64,000 bases of DNA from Flavisphingomonas formosensis (GTDB lineage Bacteria > Pseudomonadota > Alphaproteobacteria > Sphingomonadales > Sphingomonadaceae). Location of the stretch: contig NZ_WRPK01000010.1 of the NCBI RefSeq assembly GCF_009755815.1, forward strand, positions 186,001 to 250,000, given 5' to 3'. Shown here piece by piece: positions 26,261 to 35,807 of this stretch. Within the stretch, counting starts at the first letter, position 1; each line of letters begins with the position of its first letter. Under the pieces are notes generated by a model. The model worked only from the letters and a program-made list of their open reading frames with translations. It made no database searches and was not told the origin of the DNA. The position numbers were made by a program, and so were the translations under genes.

Positions 26261-27376
26261 CTACCGGCTCGGATCGACGAGATATTTCTCGCCGGTGCCC
26301 TTGCGCTGGCTGGCGAGGGCGACCTCGGGATCCAGAAGATCGGCAAGTCCGATCGTCGCGGTATAGGTGCTGGCAAAGGTCGTCCGGAATTCGGCGAGGA
26401 TCCGCGCGCGCATACGCGCCACCGTCTCCGCGCCGGCCTTGCGGAGGAAGGGAAAGAGCAGCCAGCCGCCCATGCTCCAGGCGAAGCCGAAATGACGATC
26501 AATCACGGTCGGCCCGACATCGAGCATTCCGTAGATGTACAGCTGCTTGAAGCTGTCCGACCCGTAGCGGCTGTAGCTTTTGAGAGAACGCGCGGCGACC
26601 GCCTCCATGGCCGCGAGGATCCGGCCGCCCTGCGTGCCGCCGCCGATCGCATCGAAGGCGATGGTGGCGCCGGTGGCGGCGATCGCCTCGACGAGCTGCG
26701 CATCGAAATCGGGGCTGCTGCTGTCCAGCACATGCTCCGCGCCAAGATCGCGCAGCAGCGCGACCTGCGCAGGGCTGCGCACGATGTTGACCAGCGGCAC
26801 GCCGTCCGCCTTGCAGATCCGCACCAGCATCTGGCCGAGATTGGAGGCAGCGGCGGTGTGGACGATCGCGCTGTGGCCCTCTGCCCGCATCGTCTCGACG
26901 AAGCCGAGCGCGGTGAGCGGATTGACGAACAGCGACGCTCCCTCGGCCGCGGCCGCATCCTCTGGAAGCAGCAGGGAGTCGGCGAGCGCGACGCGGCGGT
27001 ACTGGGCGTACATGCTACCCCCGATCATGCCGACCTTGCGGCCGATCAGATGCTGGAGGTCGGGACCGGCAGCGACGACGGTGCCCGCGCCTTCGTTGCC
27101 CACTGCCATCGGCTTGCCGATCCTCCCGGCGACTGCGGGCAGGCGGTCCAGCGGGACGTCGGCGATCAGCGCATCCCCCTCGCGTCGCAGCGTAGCCATG
27201 TCGGCGGGACCGAACAACAGGCCGAGATCGGAGGGATTGACCGGCGCCGCCTCCACCCGGACGAGCAGCTCTCCAGGGCCGGGCTCGGCAAGCGGAACGG
27301 GATCGAGGGTGATGCGAAGCGTCCCCTCCTCCGTGACCAACGAGTGCAATTCGAGCCCATGCCGTTCTGCCGCCAT
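26261..27376 (-). CDS. zinc-type MDR-family oxidoreductase
   Basis: A 371-residue NAD(P)H-dependent oxidoreductase of the medium-chain dehydrogenase/reductase superfamily. The N-terminal GroES-like half has VRVEAAPVNPSDLGLLFG and VGNEGAGTVVAAG, and lacks the structural-zinc cysteine cluster. This suggests a quinone oxidoreductase or enoyl reductase type. The Rossmann half has AIVHTAAASNLGQMLVRICK instead of the usual GGVG, and TIAFDAIGGG. ATG 27376 follows AGGAGGA by 4 bp; an earlier ATG at 27391 would place that site inside the gene. It lies downstream of the antiporter gene with a 199-bp gap in which I see nothing. Confidence 0.85.
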   Translation of the reverse strand: MAAERHGLELHSLVTEEGTLRITLDPVPLAEPGPGELLVRVEAAPVNPSDLGLLFGPADMATLRREGDALIADVPLDRLPAVAGRIGKPMAVGNEGAGTVVAAGPDLQHLIGRKVGMIGGSMYAQYRRVALADSLLLPEDAAAAEGASLFVNPLTALGFVETMRAEGHSAIVHTAAASNLGQMLVRICKADGVPLVNIVRSPAQVALLRDLGAEHVLDSSSPDFDAQLVEAIAATGATIAFDAIGGGTQGGRILAAMEAVAARSLKSYSRYGSDSFKQLYIYGMLDVGPTVIDRHFGFAWSMGGWLLFPFLRKAGAETVARMRARILAEFRTTFASTYTATIGLADLLDPEVALASQRKGTGEKYLVDPSR

Positions 27377-27575
27377 ATCATCCTCCTGCATCGCTGGTTC
27401 ACGCGTGGCGCCGAGATGGGCGAAACCACCGCCAATTCAAGGCTACCGCAGCCTTGCAGCCGCCAGGATCCTTGCTATCGCGATCGTCCGACGAAGCGGC
27501 AAAAGGTGATCGCGGCTCCCTTCCAGCCGCGCTGCTGGCGCCTGTATATTTGGGATCCATCCGGCGCACAGATCG

Positions 27576-29234
27576 TCAGGCAGCATGCGGCTGCGACGGC
27601 ATCGGACGGGGAGCCGCGCACAGCGCCAGCATGCGCAGCGCAATCTCCCGCTCGCCCATCACGACGTCCGGCACGCCCAGCGCCTCGAGATGCGCCACCT
27701 CGGCGTCGGAATGGGCGCGCGCGATCACCCGGACGGCGGGATTGAGCCTGCGGGCATGCTGGAAGATCGCGCCGCCTTCGAACCCCTCCGGAATGGTGAT
27801 CAGCACGGTGCCCGCCCTGTCCAGCCCGGCAGCAGAGAGTATCTGCGGATCGGCGGCATTGCCACGTACCACCTCGACGCCATCCGTCTCGGCATCGCGC
27901 GCCATGTCCGCCTGGTCCTCGACGACGATCAGATGGGTACCGCGGCCGCGTAGCGCCTCGGCCACCCTGCGGCCGACACGGCCATAGCCGATCAGCACGA
28001 CATGACGCGCCGCACGGGGTGCTGCCGATGGTCCGCCCCCTGCTTCGGCCGGCGCGCCGCGGCGGCTGGTGACGTAGGAGAAGAAGAAGGGGTTGGCGAA
28101 GATGGAGAGGATCGCGCCGGCGAGGATGAGATCGCGTCCTTCCTCCGGCAGGATATGGAGATCGGTACCCAGCGAGGCGAGGATGAAGGAAAATTCGCCG
28201 ATCTGCGCGAGGCTCGCCGCGACAGTGAGCGCCGTCTCGCGCGAATGGCCGAAGGCGCGAACGATGGCGAAGGCCGCGACCGACTTGCCGGCCAGGATGA
28301 TCGCGACCGTGCCGAGCAGCGGCAAGGGCTGCTCGATCACCACCTTCGGATCGAACAGCATGCCGACCGAGACGAAGAAGAGCACGGCGAAGGCATCGCG
28401 CAGCGGCAGCGTCTCCTCCGTCGCGCGGCGGCTGAGCGGGGTCTCGCCGAGGATCATGCCCGCGAAGAAGGCGCCCAGCGCGAAGGATACGTCGAAGGCG
28501 AGCGCCGAACCGAATGCGACGCCGAGCGCGATGGCGAGCACGGCCAGGCGGAACAGCTCGCGCGAGCCGGTGTGCACCACCCAGTGCAGCGCCTTGGGTA
28601 TGAACCGCCGCCCGACGACGAGCATCAGGGCGATGAAGCCGGCGATCTTGAACAGCGTGGCGAACACCGGCTGGGCGATCGCCTCCCACCCGCCTTCCGC
28701 CGCGCCGGACATGATGCGGGCGAGCACGGGCAGCAGCACCAGCGCGAGCACCATCACCAGATCCTCGACGATCAGCCAGCCGACCGCGATGCGGCCCCGC
28801 TCGGTCTCGACCATCTGCCGCCCCTGCAGGGCACGCAGCAGCACCACCGTGCTGGCGACCGAGAGCGCGAGGCCGAAGACGAAGCCGGCGAGCGGCCCCC
28901 AGCCGAGCAGCCAGCCAAGCCCCATGCCGAGCAGGGTGGCGACCGCAATCTGCCCGACCGCGCCCGGCACGGCGATGGCGCGGACGGCGAGCAGGTCGCG
29001 CAGCGAAAAATGCAGGCCGACGCCGAACATCAGCAGGATGACGCCGATCTCGGCAAGCTCGTTGGCAAGGCGGGCATCCGCGACGAAGCCCGGCGTGAAC
29101 GGACCGACCAGGACGCCGGCCAGCAGATAGCCGGCGATGGGAGACACTTTGAGCCGATGGGCGAGCGCGCCCATGACGAAGGCGAAAACCAGACCGACGA
29201 CGATCGTCGCGATCAGCGGCGTATGATGCGGCAT
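27576..29234 (-). CDS. KefB/YbaL-type monovalent cation:proton antiporter
   Basis: A 552-residue CPA2-family antiporter. Residues 1-385 hold about 12 transmembrane helices with SPIAGYLLAGVLVGP, GVILLMFGVGLHFS and ALSVASTVVLLRAL. From about residue 415 there is a TrkA_N/RCK domain with the nucleotide-binding loop VLIGYGRVGRRVAEAL. Such proteins exchange K+ or Na+ for protons, with the RCK domain gating by nucleotide or glutathione adducts. The domain order and LGVPDVVMGEREIA resemble YbaL. ATG 29234 has GGAGGTGC upstream. A 36-residue membrane peptide gene lies 64 bp upstream on the same strand. Confidence 0.92.
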   Translation of the reverse strand: MPHHTPLIATIVVGLVFAFVMGALAHRLKVSPIAGYLLAGVLVGPFTPGFVADARLANELAEIGVILLMFGVGLHFSLRDLLAVRAIAVPGAVGQIAVATLLGMGLGWLLGWGPLAGFVFGLALSVASTVVLLRALQGRQMVETERGRIAVGWLIVEDLVMVLALVLLPVLARIMSGAAEGGWEAIAQPVFATLFKIAGFIALMLVVGRRFIPKALHWVVHTGSRELFRLAVLAIALGVAFGSALAFDVSFALGAFFAGMILGETPLSRRATEETLPLRDAFAVLFFVSVGMLFDPKVVIEQPLPLLGTVAIILAGKSVAAFAIVRAFGHSRETALTVAASLAQIGEFSFILASLGTDLHILPEEGRDLILAGAILSIFANPFFFSYVTSRRGAPAEAGGGPSAAPRAARHVVLIGYGRVGRRVAEALRGRGTHLIVVEDQADMARDAETDGVEVVRGNAADPQILSAAGLDRAGTVLITIPEGFEGGAIFQHARRLNPAVRVIARAHSDAEVAHLEALGVPDVVMGEREIALRMLALCAAPRPMPSQPHAA

Positions 29235-29298
29235 GGATGCACCTCCATCGCAATATTCGGGATGACCGGGCGGCAACCGTGCCGCCCGATCGAAACGG

Positions 29299-29409
29299 TC
29301 AGCCGTTCGCGACGACCATGGCGGTGAGGATCGCCGCCGTGCCGGCCAGCGCCGACCAGAGCGCGGCACCGAACCACCAGGGTGGCCGCCCGTGCATCTT
29401 CTTCATCAT
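29299..29409 (-). CDS. 36-residue single-span membrane peptide
   Basis: A short frame MMKKMHGRPPWWFGAALWSA and a hydrophobic helix ending VVANG. The ATG at 29409 directly follows GGGGAGAAGG, a strong ribosome site. A basic N-terminus, two tryptophans and one membrane span are visible. It lies immediately upstream of and co-directional with the antiporter gene. It could be a small regulator of that transporter, by analogy to KdpF- or AcrZ-like peptides, but this is inference. Confidence 0.6.
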   Translation of the reverse strand: MMKKMHGRPPWWFGAALWSALAGTAAILTAMVVANG

Positions 29410-29500
29410 CCTTCTCCCCTTCGGGACGAGGATCGGCCGCGCGAAGGCGGGCCGGACAAAGAGGGAAAGCGGCGCGTCCGCAAAGGGACGGCCGGCCAGG

Positions 29501-29908
29501 TCAAGCCAGGGGCGGCGCCCGGGACAGGCGCAGCCGATGCTGCGCGAAGGGCGGAAGGATAGGAGCATCGTCGCCGATCTTGAGCGACGATGGTGCATCA
29601 CCGCGCAGAGACGGCGCGAAGGCGGATGCCAGGACGGCGGCGCCCGGCAGATGATGCGGATCCCTGCCGCCGACGGGCGCCCTCGCCTTGTCCCCGGCGG
29701 ATTTGACGAAGAGGCGCGCCAGCTGCGACCGCGCCTTGAGCGGCACGGCAGTCGTCGCCGGATTGAAAGCCGAACCGATCGTCTTGGATGCGGGCGGCCC
29801 ATCCGGCACGAGCGCGCAGAGCAGCGCGGTGAGCAGCGCGAGCCATGCCGTCGCCAGGAAACCCTGGCGACTTTCCGGCCTGCGCCATCTCGCTGCGGTC
29901 CGCTCCAT
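29501..29908 (-). CDS. hypothetical membrane-anchored or exported protein
   Basis: A 135-residue frame starting MERTAARWRR with a hydrophobic segment FLATAWLALLTALLCALV (about 22-42), then a low-complexity region containing GSAFNPATTAVPLKARSQ. GGGAG lies 6 bp upstream of the ATG at 29908. I do not recognise a family. It precedes the 36-residue peptide and antiporter genes on the same strand. Codon bias is normal for the region, but the absence of recognisable domains keeps confidence moderate. Confidence 0.5.
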   Translation of the reverse strand: MERTAARWRRPESRQGFLATAWLALLTALLCALVPDGPPASKTIGSAFNPATTAVPLKARSQLARLFVKSAGDKARAPVGGRDPHHLPGAAVLASAFAPSLRGDAPSSLKIGDDAPILPPFAQHRLRLSRAPPLA

Positions 29909-30012
29909 CCCTACTCCCACAGACGCCGGCACGGATCACCGACGAGGGGAAGATGGGGTGCGCGGCCGGGTGCGGTCAACCCGCGATGGCGCGAATCATC
30001 GTCTCGTCCCCG

Positions 30013-32361
30013 TCAGAACCGGAAACCGACGGTCCCGCTCCAGGTCCGCGGGTCGCCATAATAGGCCGTCTGGATATTGCCCACCGAGCTGAACTCCTGG
30101 GCGTCGGTCAGGTAGATCGCCTTGGTGAGGTTCTTGACGCCGCCGCGCACATACCATTTTCCGTCCGGCGCATCATATTGGACATAGGCATTGACCAGCC
30201 AGTAGCCCGGCTCCTTCAGTCCCGGCCGGTTGTCGACCGAGAGCCATTGCTTGTCGACGAAGCGCGCATCGCCGCCGAGGGTGATCGTGCCGGCGGTGCC
30301 GAGCGGGATGGCATAGTCGGTCGCTACCGAGAAGGTGATCGGCGGGGCGAAGGCCGGCTGGCAGGTGACGTGCTGCCCGGTGGGATTGCAGGAGAAGGCA
30401 TCATGGCCTTCCGGGGGGAGGCGCCGTCCGTCGTCGAAGCGCAGATATTTGGCGTCGAGATAGCCGAAGGTCGCGCGCAGCGACCAGGCGTCGACCGGCC
30501 GCACCGCCACTTCCGCCTCGAAGCCCGCAATCCGCAGCTTGCCGGCGTTGAGCACCGGGAAGGAGCCGTTGGCCGCCGCCCCGATCGATCCGCCGCCGAC
30601 ACGCGCCTGGAAATCCTTGTAGTCCGAATAGAAGGCATCCGCCGACAGGCGCACGCGACCGCCGAGGAACTCGGCCTTGGCGCCGACCTCATAGGTCCAC
30701 ACTGTCTCGGGCTTGAAATAGGGCACGATGGTGGCGACGCCATCGACGATCTGCGTCACGTCCGCGGCGCTGTTCACCCGGCCGTTGAAGCCGCCGGACT
30801 TGAAGCCGCGCGAGGCCGAGGCATAGAGCAACGTGTCGCGCGTCGGCTTGTAGGAAAGCGTGACGCTGGGCGTCCAGGCATGGAAGCCGACCGTGTCGTC
30901 GCCATTGTAGGGCGCCGGCAGGTCACCGGGGAAGGAGAAGTCGATCCCGTTCAGCAGCGGCAGGTTGGAAACGGTGGTGGTGAAGCGATCGTAGCGCTTC
31001 TTCTCATGGGTGTAGCGCAGGCCGCCGGTGATCGAGAAACGATCGGTGAAATCATAGGTGAGCTGGCCGAAGGCGGCATAGCTCCGCGTGCGCTGATCAT
31101 CGTCGATCAGGCGGGTGAAGCTGATCGGGAAACCGGCATAGCTGAACAGCCCGTCGTCATAGCTTTCCTGATGCGAACGGACATGCTCGTCGAGATAATA
31201 GAGGCCGAAGACGCCCTTCAGCTTGTGCGTGTTCAGCTTCAGCTGCAGCTCCTGGCTGAGCTGATGCTGTCGGAAACCGACGAACGCATCTGCGATCTGA
31301 TATTGGGTGGCGTCGAAATCGAGATAATAGTCCGGCACCAGATGGCGATAGGCGGTGATCGAGGTGAGCGAGAGCATCTCGTTCAGCGCGTAATTGGCGG
31401 TCAGCGAGACGCCCCAATGATCGAGCCTCTGCCCCTGCCCCGGCTTGAGGCTGGTCGACGCCTTGTAATCGTAGGAACCATAGGGATAGGCGGGCACCAC
31501 CACCTGGGCGCCGGTGGCGAAATCGGTCCTGATCAGCGGCGCGGTCGCATAGCCCAGCGTCGGGCGCGTACGCTGCCGCTCATAATCGCCGGACAGGATC
31601 AGTTCGAGCCGATCCGTCGGCTTGGCGCGCAGGATCGCGCGGACGGCCTGGCCGTTGCGGTCATTATATTTGCGGCCGGTGATCGGATCGGTGACGATGC
31701 CGTCGCGCTTGTCCTCCGCGCCGGCCACGCTCAGCGCCACCTTGTCGGCGATCAGCGGCACCGACAGATAGCCGTTGGCGACGATCTGGTTGTAGCTGCC
31801 ATAGGTGAAGGAACCGGCGGCATGGAAGCTGCCGAGATCGGGCTTCTTGCTGACGATGTTGACCGCGCCGCCGATCGTGTTCTTGCCGTAGAGCGTCCCC
31901 TGCGGACCGCGCAGCACCTCGACATGATCGACGTCGTAGAGATTGAACAGCGCCCCCTGGATGCGGCTGATATAGACGCCGTCGACATAGACGCCGACCG
32001 CGGGATCGAAGGTCTGCAACGCATCCGGCTGGCCCACGCCGCGGATGAAGATGTTCGCGTTCGACGTGGAGCCGCGGCCCTGCACGAGGTTCACGTTGGG
32101 CATCGAGCCCTGCACGCCGGACAGATCGACCGCCTGCATCTTGGCGAGTTCGTCGCCTGAAACAGCCGTGATCGCGATCGGCACGTCGACGAGCCGCTCT
32201 GCCCGCTTGCGCGCGATGACGACGATATCTCCCGCCCCCGCCGCGGCAGCATCCGCCACCGGCAGGTCAGCGGACTGGGCCAGGGCTGGAGCGCCGGCGA
32301 ACAGCGGCAGCGCCGCGGCGCCCAATGCCAGACGAACGGGAAGCGAATATATGCGAGCCAT
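30013..32361 (-). CDS. TonB-dependent receptor (non-siderophore, catabolic type)
   Basis: A 782-residue outer-membrane receptor. A signal peptide ends at about residue 30 (APALAQS). The TonB-box region GDIVVIARKRAERLVDVPIAI and the plug segments GSTSNANIFIRGVGQPDALQ-type, VGVYVDGVYISRIQGALF and VEVLRGPQGTLYGKNTIGGA are those of the large sphingomonad family linked to uptake of organic substrates rather than iron. The barrel ends WSGTVGFRF. ATG 32361 has AGAGGGG upstream; an extension to 32391 is possible. It is divergent from a TetR gene, with a palindrome between them, so TetR control is likely. Confidence 0.93.
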   Translation of the reverse strand: MARIYSLPVRLALGAAALPLFAGAPALAQSADLPVADAAAAGAGDIVVIARKRAERLVDVPIAITAVSGDELAKMQAVDLSGVQGSMPNVNLVQGRGSTSNANIFIRGVGQPDALQTFDPAVGVYVDGVYISRIQGALFNLYDVDHVEVLRGPQGTLYGKNTIGGAVNIVSKKPDLGSFHAAGSFTYGSYNQIVANGYLSVPLIADKVALSVAGAEDKRDGIVTDPITGRKYNDRNGQAVRAILRAKPTDRLELILSGDYERQRTRPTLGYATAPLIRTDFATGAQVVVPAYPYGSYDYKASTSLKPGQGQRLDHWGVSLTANYALNEMLSLTSITAYRHLVPDYYLDFDATQYQIADAFVGFRQHQLSQELQLKLNTHKLKGVFGLYYLDEHVRSHQESYDDGLFSYAGFPISFTRLIDDDQRTRSYAAFGQLTYDFTDRFSITGGLRYTHEKKRYDRFTTTVSNLPLLNGIDFSFPGDLPAPYNGDDTVGFHAWTPSVTLSYKPTRDTLLYASASRGFKSGGFNGRVNSAADVTQIVDGVATIVPYFKPETVWTYEVGAKAEFLGGRVRLSADAFYSDYKDFQARVGGGSIGAAANGSFPVLNAGKLRIAGFEAEVAVRPVDAWSLRATFGYLDAKYLRFDDGRRLPPEGHDAFSCNPTGQHVTCQPAFAPPITFSVATDYAIPLGTAGTITLGGDARFVDKQWLSVDNRPGLKEPGYWLVNAYVQYDAPDGKWYVRGGVKNLTKAIYLTDAQEFSSVGNIQTAYYGDPRTWSGTVGFRF

Positions 32362-32430
32362 GGTCGGCACCCCTCTTGCTGTGACGGGCAACGCTCTCGA
32401 AGGGTTGCTCCTGACTAGGCGAGTCTATAC

Positions 32431-32451
32431 TGAAACCTGAACCGGGTTTCA
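32431..32451. promoter_or_regulatory. TetR-type operator between TonB receptor and TetR gene
   Basis: TGAAACC (32431-32437) and GGTTTCA (32445-32451) are perfect arms 7 bp apart, located in the 111-bp divergent intergenic region, 22 bp from the TetR start. The inner GAACCGGGTTTC resembles GAACCGGATTCC in the next TetR intergenic region. Binding by the adjacent TetR protein is inferred from position and symmetry. Confidence 0.6.
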
Positions 32452-32472
32452 ACTTCTGATGAGAGGCCGGCG

Positions 32473-33090
32473 ATGAAGGAAGAGGGGATGGCGGCAGGAT
32501 CGGCGAAGACGCCCCGCACCGAGCGTGGGCGCAGGACTTTGCGGGCGCTGCTCGACGCGGCGGCGGACGAATTCGGCGAGAAGGGTTTCCACGATGCGGC
32601 GATCGCCCGGATCGCGGCGCGCGCCGACATGGCGATCGGCAGCTTCTACACCTATTTCGATTCCAAGGAGGATATCTTCCGCGCGCTCGTGCAGGACATG
32701 AGCGATCAGGTGCGCGGCACGGTGGGCCCGCGAATCCTCTCCGTGCCGAACCGGCTGGATGGGGAGCGGATCGGGATCGAGACCTTCCTGGGCTTCGTGC
32801 GCGAGCATAAGGCGCTCTACCGGATCATGGACCAGGCGCAGTTCGTCGCCGCCGACGCACATCACGATCATTATCAGAGCATCGCCGAGGGCTATCGCCA
32901 GAGCCTCGACGCCGCCGTTGCCAGCGGCCAGGTCCGCCCCGGCGACAATGAGGTTCGCGCCTGGGCGATCATGGGGATGAACGTCTTCCTCGGCCTGCGC
33001 TACGGCATCTGGCAGGATGCCGACGATGTCGGCGCCATCGCGGGAACGGCCGCTGATCTCGTGGCACGCGGGATCGCGGCGGAGGATTAA
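32473..33090 (+). CDS. TetR family transcriptional regulator
   Basis: A 205-residue regulator with the N-terminal TetR helix-turn-helix (about 20-66: LLDAAADEFGEKGFHDAAIA, then IGSFYTYFDSKEDIFRAL) and a helical ligand-binding C-terminal domain. GAGAGG lies 5 bp before ATG 32473; an internal ATG at 32488 with GGAAGAGGGG is an alternative. It is divergent from the TonB receptor gene and probably represses it and itself through the palindrome at 32431. Confidence 0.93.
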   Translation: MKEEGMAAGSAKTPRTERGRRTLRALLDAAADEFGEKGFHDAAIARIAARADMAIGSFYTYFDSKEDIFRALVQDMSDQVRGTVGPRILSVPNRLDGERIGIETFLGFVREHKALYRIMDQAQFVAADAHHDHYQSIAEGYRQSLDAAVASGQVRPGDNEVRAWAIMGMNVFLGLRYGIWQDADDVGAIAGTAADLVARGIAAED

Positions 33091-33152
33091 GACCGTTGTA
33101 GCCGCCGACGCACGCATCTCGACAGACGGTTCCGCGCAGGCCACGATCCGTC

Positions 33153-35324
33153 ATGCCTCCGATCGCCCCTTCCCCCCGCCTATCGCGCCGCTCCCTCCTG
33201 CGTGGCGTGGCGGCATCCGGCCTGTGCGCCGCAGCGGCGCCATCCTTCGCCCTGTCGGGCTCGCTCTGGCCGAGGCTCCCCGCACCGCGCACGCCCCGGA
33301 TCGATCATTGGATCGAGCAGCTCGGCCGCAAGCGCAACGATCCCTATGCGTGGCTGAAATATGTCCCGTCCGAAGGCAGCCGGACACTGGACACGCTACC
33401 GCCGATGCTGCGCGATCATCTGCGTGCCGAGATGGCCTATGCCCAGGCGATGCTCGCACCGCTCGAGCCGGCGCGAAGGCGATTTCTCGATCGGATGCTG
33501 GCGCGTGCGGGCGCAAGCGCGGCACCGCCGCTGCCGCCGACGAAGGGCTGGCGCTATGGCAGCCGACGCGGTGCCGAGAGCACCCATCCGATCTACGTGC
33601 GCACCTCGCCCGAAGGACGGGAACAGACGCTGTTCGACGAAACCGAGCGGGCACGCGGCAACGCCTATTATCGCGCGACAGATCATCAGCCGAGCCCGGA
33701 CGATCGCTACTTCGCCTGGGCAGAAGACGTCATCGGCAACGACCGCCATCGCATCTGCATTCTCGACATGCAGAGCGGCACGGTTCGTATAGCGGTGGAA
33801 GCCGATGCCTACGGCTATGGCGGCCTCGTCTTCTCCCCGTCGTCGCGCTTTCTTTTCTGGATCTGGCGCGACGCGCACAACCGGCCGACCCGGCTCTATC
33901 GCACGCCGGTCGACGGCGGCGAGGCGGTGCTGGTCTATGAGGAGAGCGATCCGGCGATCTTCATGCAGGTTCGGCGCACTGCGGCTGGTGGTTTCGTCGC
34001 CCTGACGCTCGCCGGCCCCGACACGGGCGAGGTGCAGCTCATCGCGTCCGGCGCGGAAACCGCTGCGCCGCGCATCGTGCGGCCGCGGGTGCGCGGAACG
34101 AGTTACGAGGTAGAGGAATGGTCTGGCCGCCTGCTGATGCTGACCGATGCCGACGGCGCGATCGACCGCAAGATACTGAGCCTCGATCCGCGCAGCTTCG
34201 CGACCGTCGCGGAACTGGTCCCCCATAGGCCGGGCATTCCGATCATCGCGCTGCTGCCCTTTGCGGACGCGCTCGTGCGGCTCGAACGCAAGGACAGCCT
34301 CCATCGGCTGGTGCTGCGCCACGACGACGGAAGAGAGATTCCGATCGCGTTCGACGAACCCGCTTATGCGATCGAACTCGTACAGAGGCAGGATTATGCG
34401 GCGAAGCAGGTCCGCATCATCCACCAGACGCCTGCCATGCCCCCGCGCTGGATCGACATCGATCTGGCGACCGGCGCACGCACCGTCGTGGCGGAGGAGA
34501 AGCCTCGCGATTTCGATCCCGCCCGATATCGGGTGGAACGGCTGGAGGCGCAGGCGCCCGACGGCGAAACCGTGCCGATCACCCTCCTCTCGCGCGTCGA
34601 CATGCCGGCGAACGCCGCCGCGCCGCTGCTGCTGACCGGCTATGGCGCCTATGGCATTGCCAGCGATCCGGTCTTCTCGCTGCCGGCTACGGTTCTGGTG
34701 GACAGCGGTTTCCGCTATGCGATCGCGCATGTCCGGGGCGGATCGGAAAAGGGGCGCCGCTGGTTCCTCGATGGCCGCCGGTTCAAGAAGCGTAACTCGA
34801 TGACCGACTTCATCGCCTGCGCGCACCATCTGCGGACGATCGGCCGCGCCGCTCCGGGCAAGATCGTCTCTGACGGACTTTCGGCAGGAGGGCTGCTCGT
34901 CGGCGGCGCACTCGATCTGGAGCCGCAGCTGTGGGCGGGCGTCATCGCGCAGGTGCCGTTCGTCGACATGCTCAACACGATGAGCGATGCCGATCACCCG
35001 CTGGTGCCGCTGTTCCGGCCGGACTGGGGCGATCCGCTCGCCGATCCCAAGGCTTATGACTATATCGCCTCGATCTCGCCCTACGAAAATGTTCGCCGCG
35101 CGCCCTATCCGCCGGTGCTTTGCACGGCGGGGCTGAAGGACGACCGCGTCTCCTATTGGGAACCGGCAAAGTTCATCGCGGCGATCCGCGATCGGTCGAC
35201 GTCCGCCAATCCTGCCATCCTGCTATTGGATCCGAACAGTGGCCACCAGTCGAGCGACGATCGCGACAGCATGTTCGGCCGGGCCGCGCTGTTCTGGGCC
35301 TTCGCACAGGCCTGCACGGCATAG
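33153..35324 (+). CDS. ptrB: oligopeptidase B (prolyl oligopeptidase family S9)
   Basis: A 723-residue serine peptidase that cleaves short peptides after basic residues. A twin-arginine-like leader (SRRSLLRGVAASGL) suggests export, unlike the cytosolic E. coli enzyme. The N-terminal RNDPYAWLKYVPSEG and the seven-bladed propeller precede the alpha/beta hydrolase domain (about 490-723), with nucleophile Ser577 in DGLSAGG, an acid in GLKDDRVSYWEPAKF and His698 in SGHQSSDD. The segments GGSEKGRRWFLDGR-type and KRNSMTDFIACAHHL match oligopeptidase B. No strong ribosome site precedes the ATG. Length is in the family range. Confidence 0.9.
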   Translation: MPPIAPSPRLSRRSLLRGVAASGLCAAAAPSFALSGSLWPRLPAPRTPRIDHWIEQLGRKRNDPYAWLKYVPSEGSRTLDTLPPMLRDHLRAEMAYAQAMLAPLEPARRRFLDRMLARAGASAAPPLPPTKGWRYGSRRGAESTHPIYVRTSPEGREQTLFDETERARGNAYYRATDHQPSPDDRYFAWAEDVIGNDRHRICILDMQSGTVRIAVEADAYGYGGLVFSPSSRFLFWIWRDAHNRPTRLYRTPVDGGEAVLVYEESDPAIFMQVRRTAAGGFVALTLAGPDTGEVQLIASGAETAAPRIVRPRVRGTSYEVEEWSGRLLMLTDADGAIDRKILSLDPRSFATVAELVPHRPGIPIIALLPFADALVRLERKDSLHRLVLRHDDGREIPIAFDEPAYAIELVQRQDYAAKQVRIIHQTPAMPPRWIDIDLATGARTVVAEEKPRDFDPARYRVERLEAQAPDGETVPITLLSRVDMPANAAAPLLLTGYGAYGIASDPVFSLPATVLVDSGFRYAIAHVRGGSEKGRRWFLDGRRFKKRNSMTDFIACAHHLRTIGRAAPGKIVSDGLSAGGLLVGGALDLEPQLWAGVIAQVPFVDMLNTMSDADHPLVPLFRPDWGDPLADPKAYDYIASISPYENVRRAPYPPVLCTAGLKDDRVSYWEPAKFIAAIRDRSTSANPAILLLDPNSGHQSSDDRDSMFGRAALFWAFAQACTA

Positions 35325-35363
35325 CGAGAAGCGAGCCCGATGCCACCGCGGACCGCGCGGAAT

Positions 35364-35771
35364 TCAATGGCAGGATGCCGCGCGTGCCTTCCAGTTTGCG
35401 ATATGCGCCGATGCGAGCATCAGGCTGCCCGAAACGGTGAGAATGGTCTCGACGATCTCCCGCTCGGCGAACACGACTCCCAGCGTCATCAGGACCAGCC
35501 CCGCCGGCCCGAGGAGCAGGGCGGCGAGATTGTGATGGCGCCACCAACCACCGATAAGGGCCAGCGCACTGGTCGGAAGAGCAAAAGCGAGCATGGCCAG
35601 ATGGAAATAGCCATGCGGATCGACCCAGCGGCCAAGCGCGGGCAACAGGGCGAAGAGCAACGGCAGCGCCAGGCAATGGACCAGACAGGTGGCGGACGCA
35701 CCGATGGCGAGGCCGTCCAGTATCGAGCCGGCCCTTTCCACCCCGCTACCGCGATTTGCCAATCCGCTCAT
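35364..35771 (-). CDS. MerC-domain membrane protein
   Basis: A 135-residue inner-membrane protein with four hydrophobic helices. The metal-site motif CLVHCLALPLL (CxxxC) in the first helix and the ASAHIANWK tail mark the MerC family. MerC proper carries mercuric ion; stand-alone chromosomal versions in sphingomonads are often linked to zinc homeostasis. A palindrome resembling a Zur box lies 37 bp upstream, favouring a role in zinc limitation. Convergent with oligopeptidase B (39 bp between stops). Confidence 0.85.
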   Translation of the reverse strand: MSGLANRGSGVERAGSILDGLAIGASATCLVHCLALPLLFALLPALGRWVDPHGYFHLAMLAFALPTSALALIGGWWRHHNLAALLLGPAGLVLMTLGVVFAEREIVETILTVSGSLMLASAHIANWKARAASCH

Positions 35772-35807
35772 ATTCGATCCGCCCCGCTTTCAAGCATGCG
35801 TATCCAT

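Noticed and set aside
29845-32160. A 771-codon plus-strand open frame
   Set aside because: Antisense to the second TonB receptor, which has signal peptide, plug and barrel. The frame has no recognisable motif.
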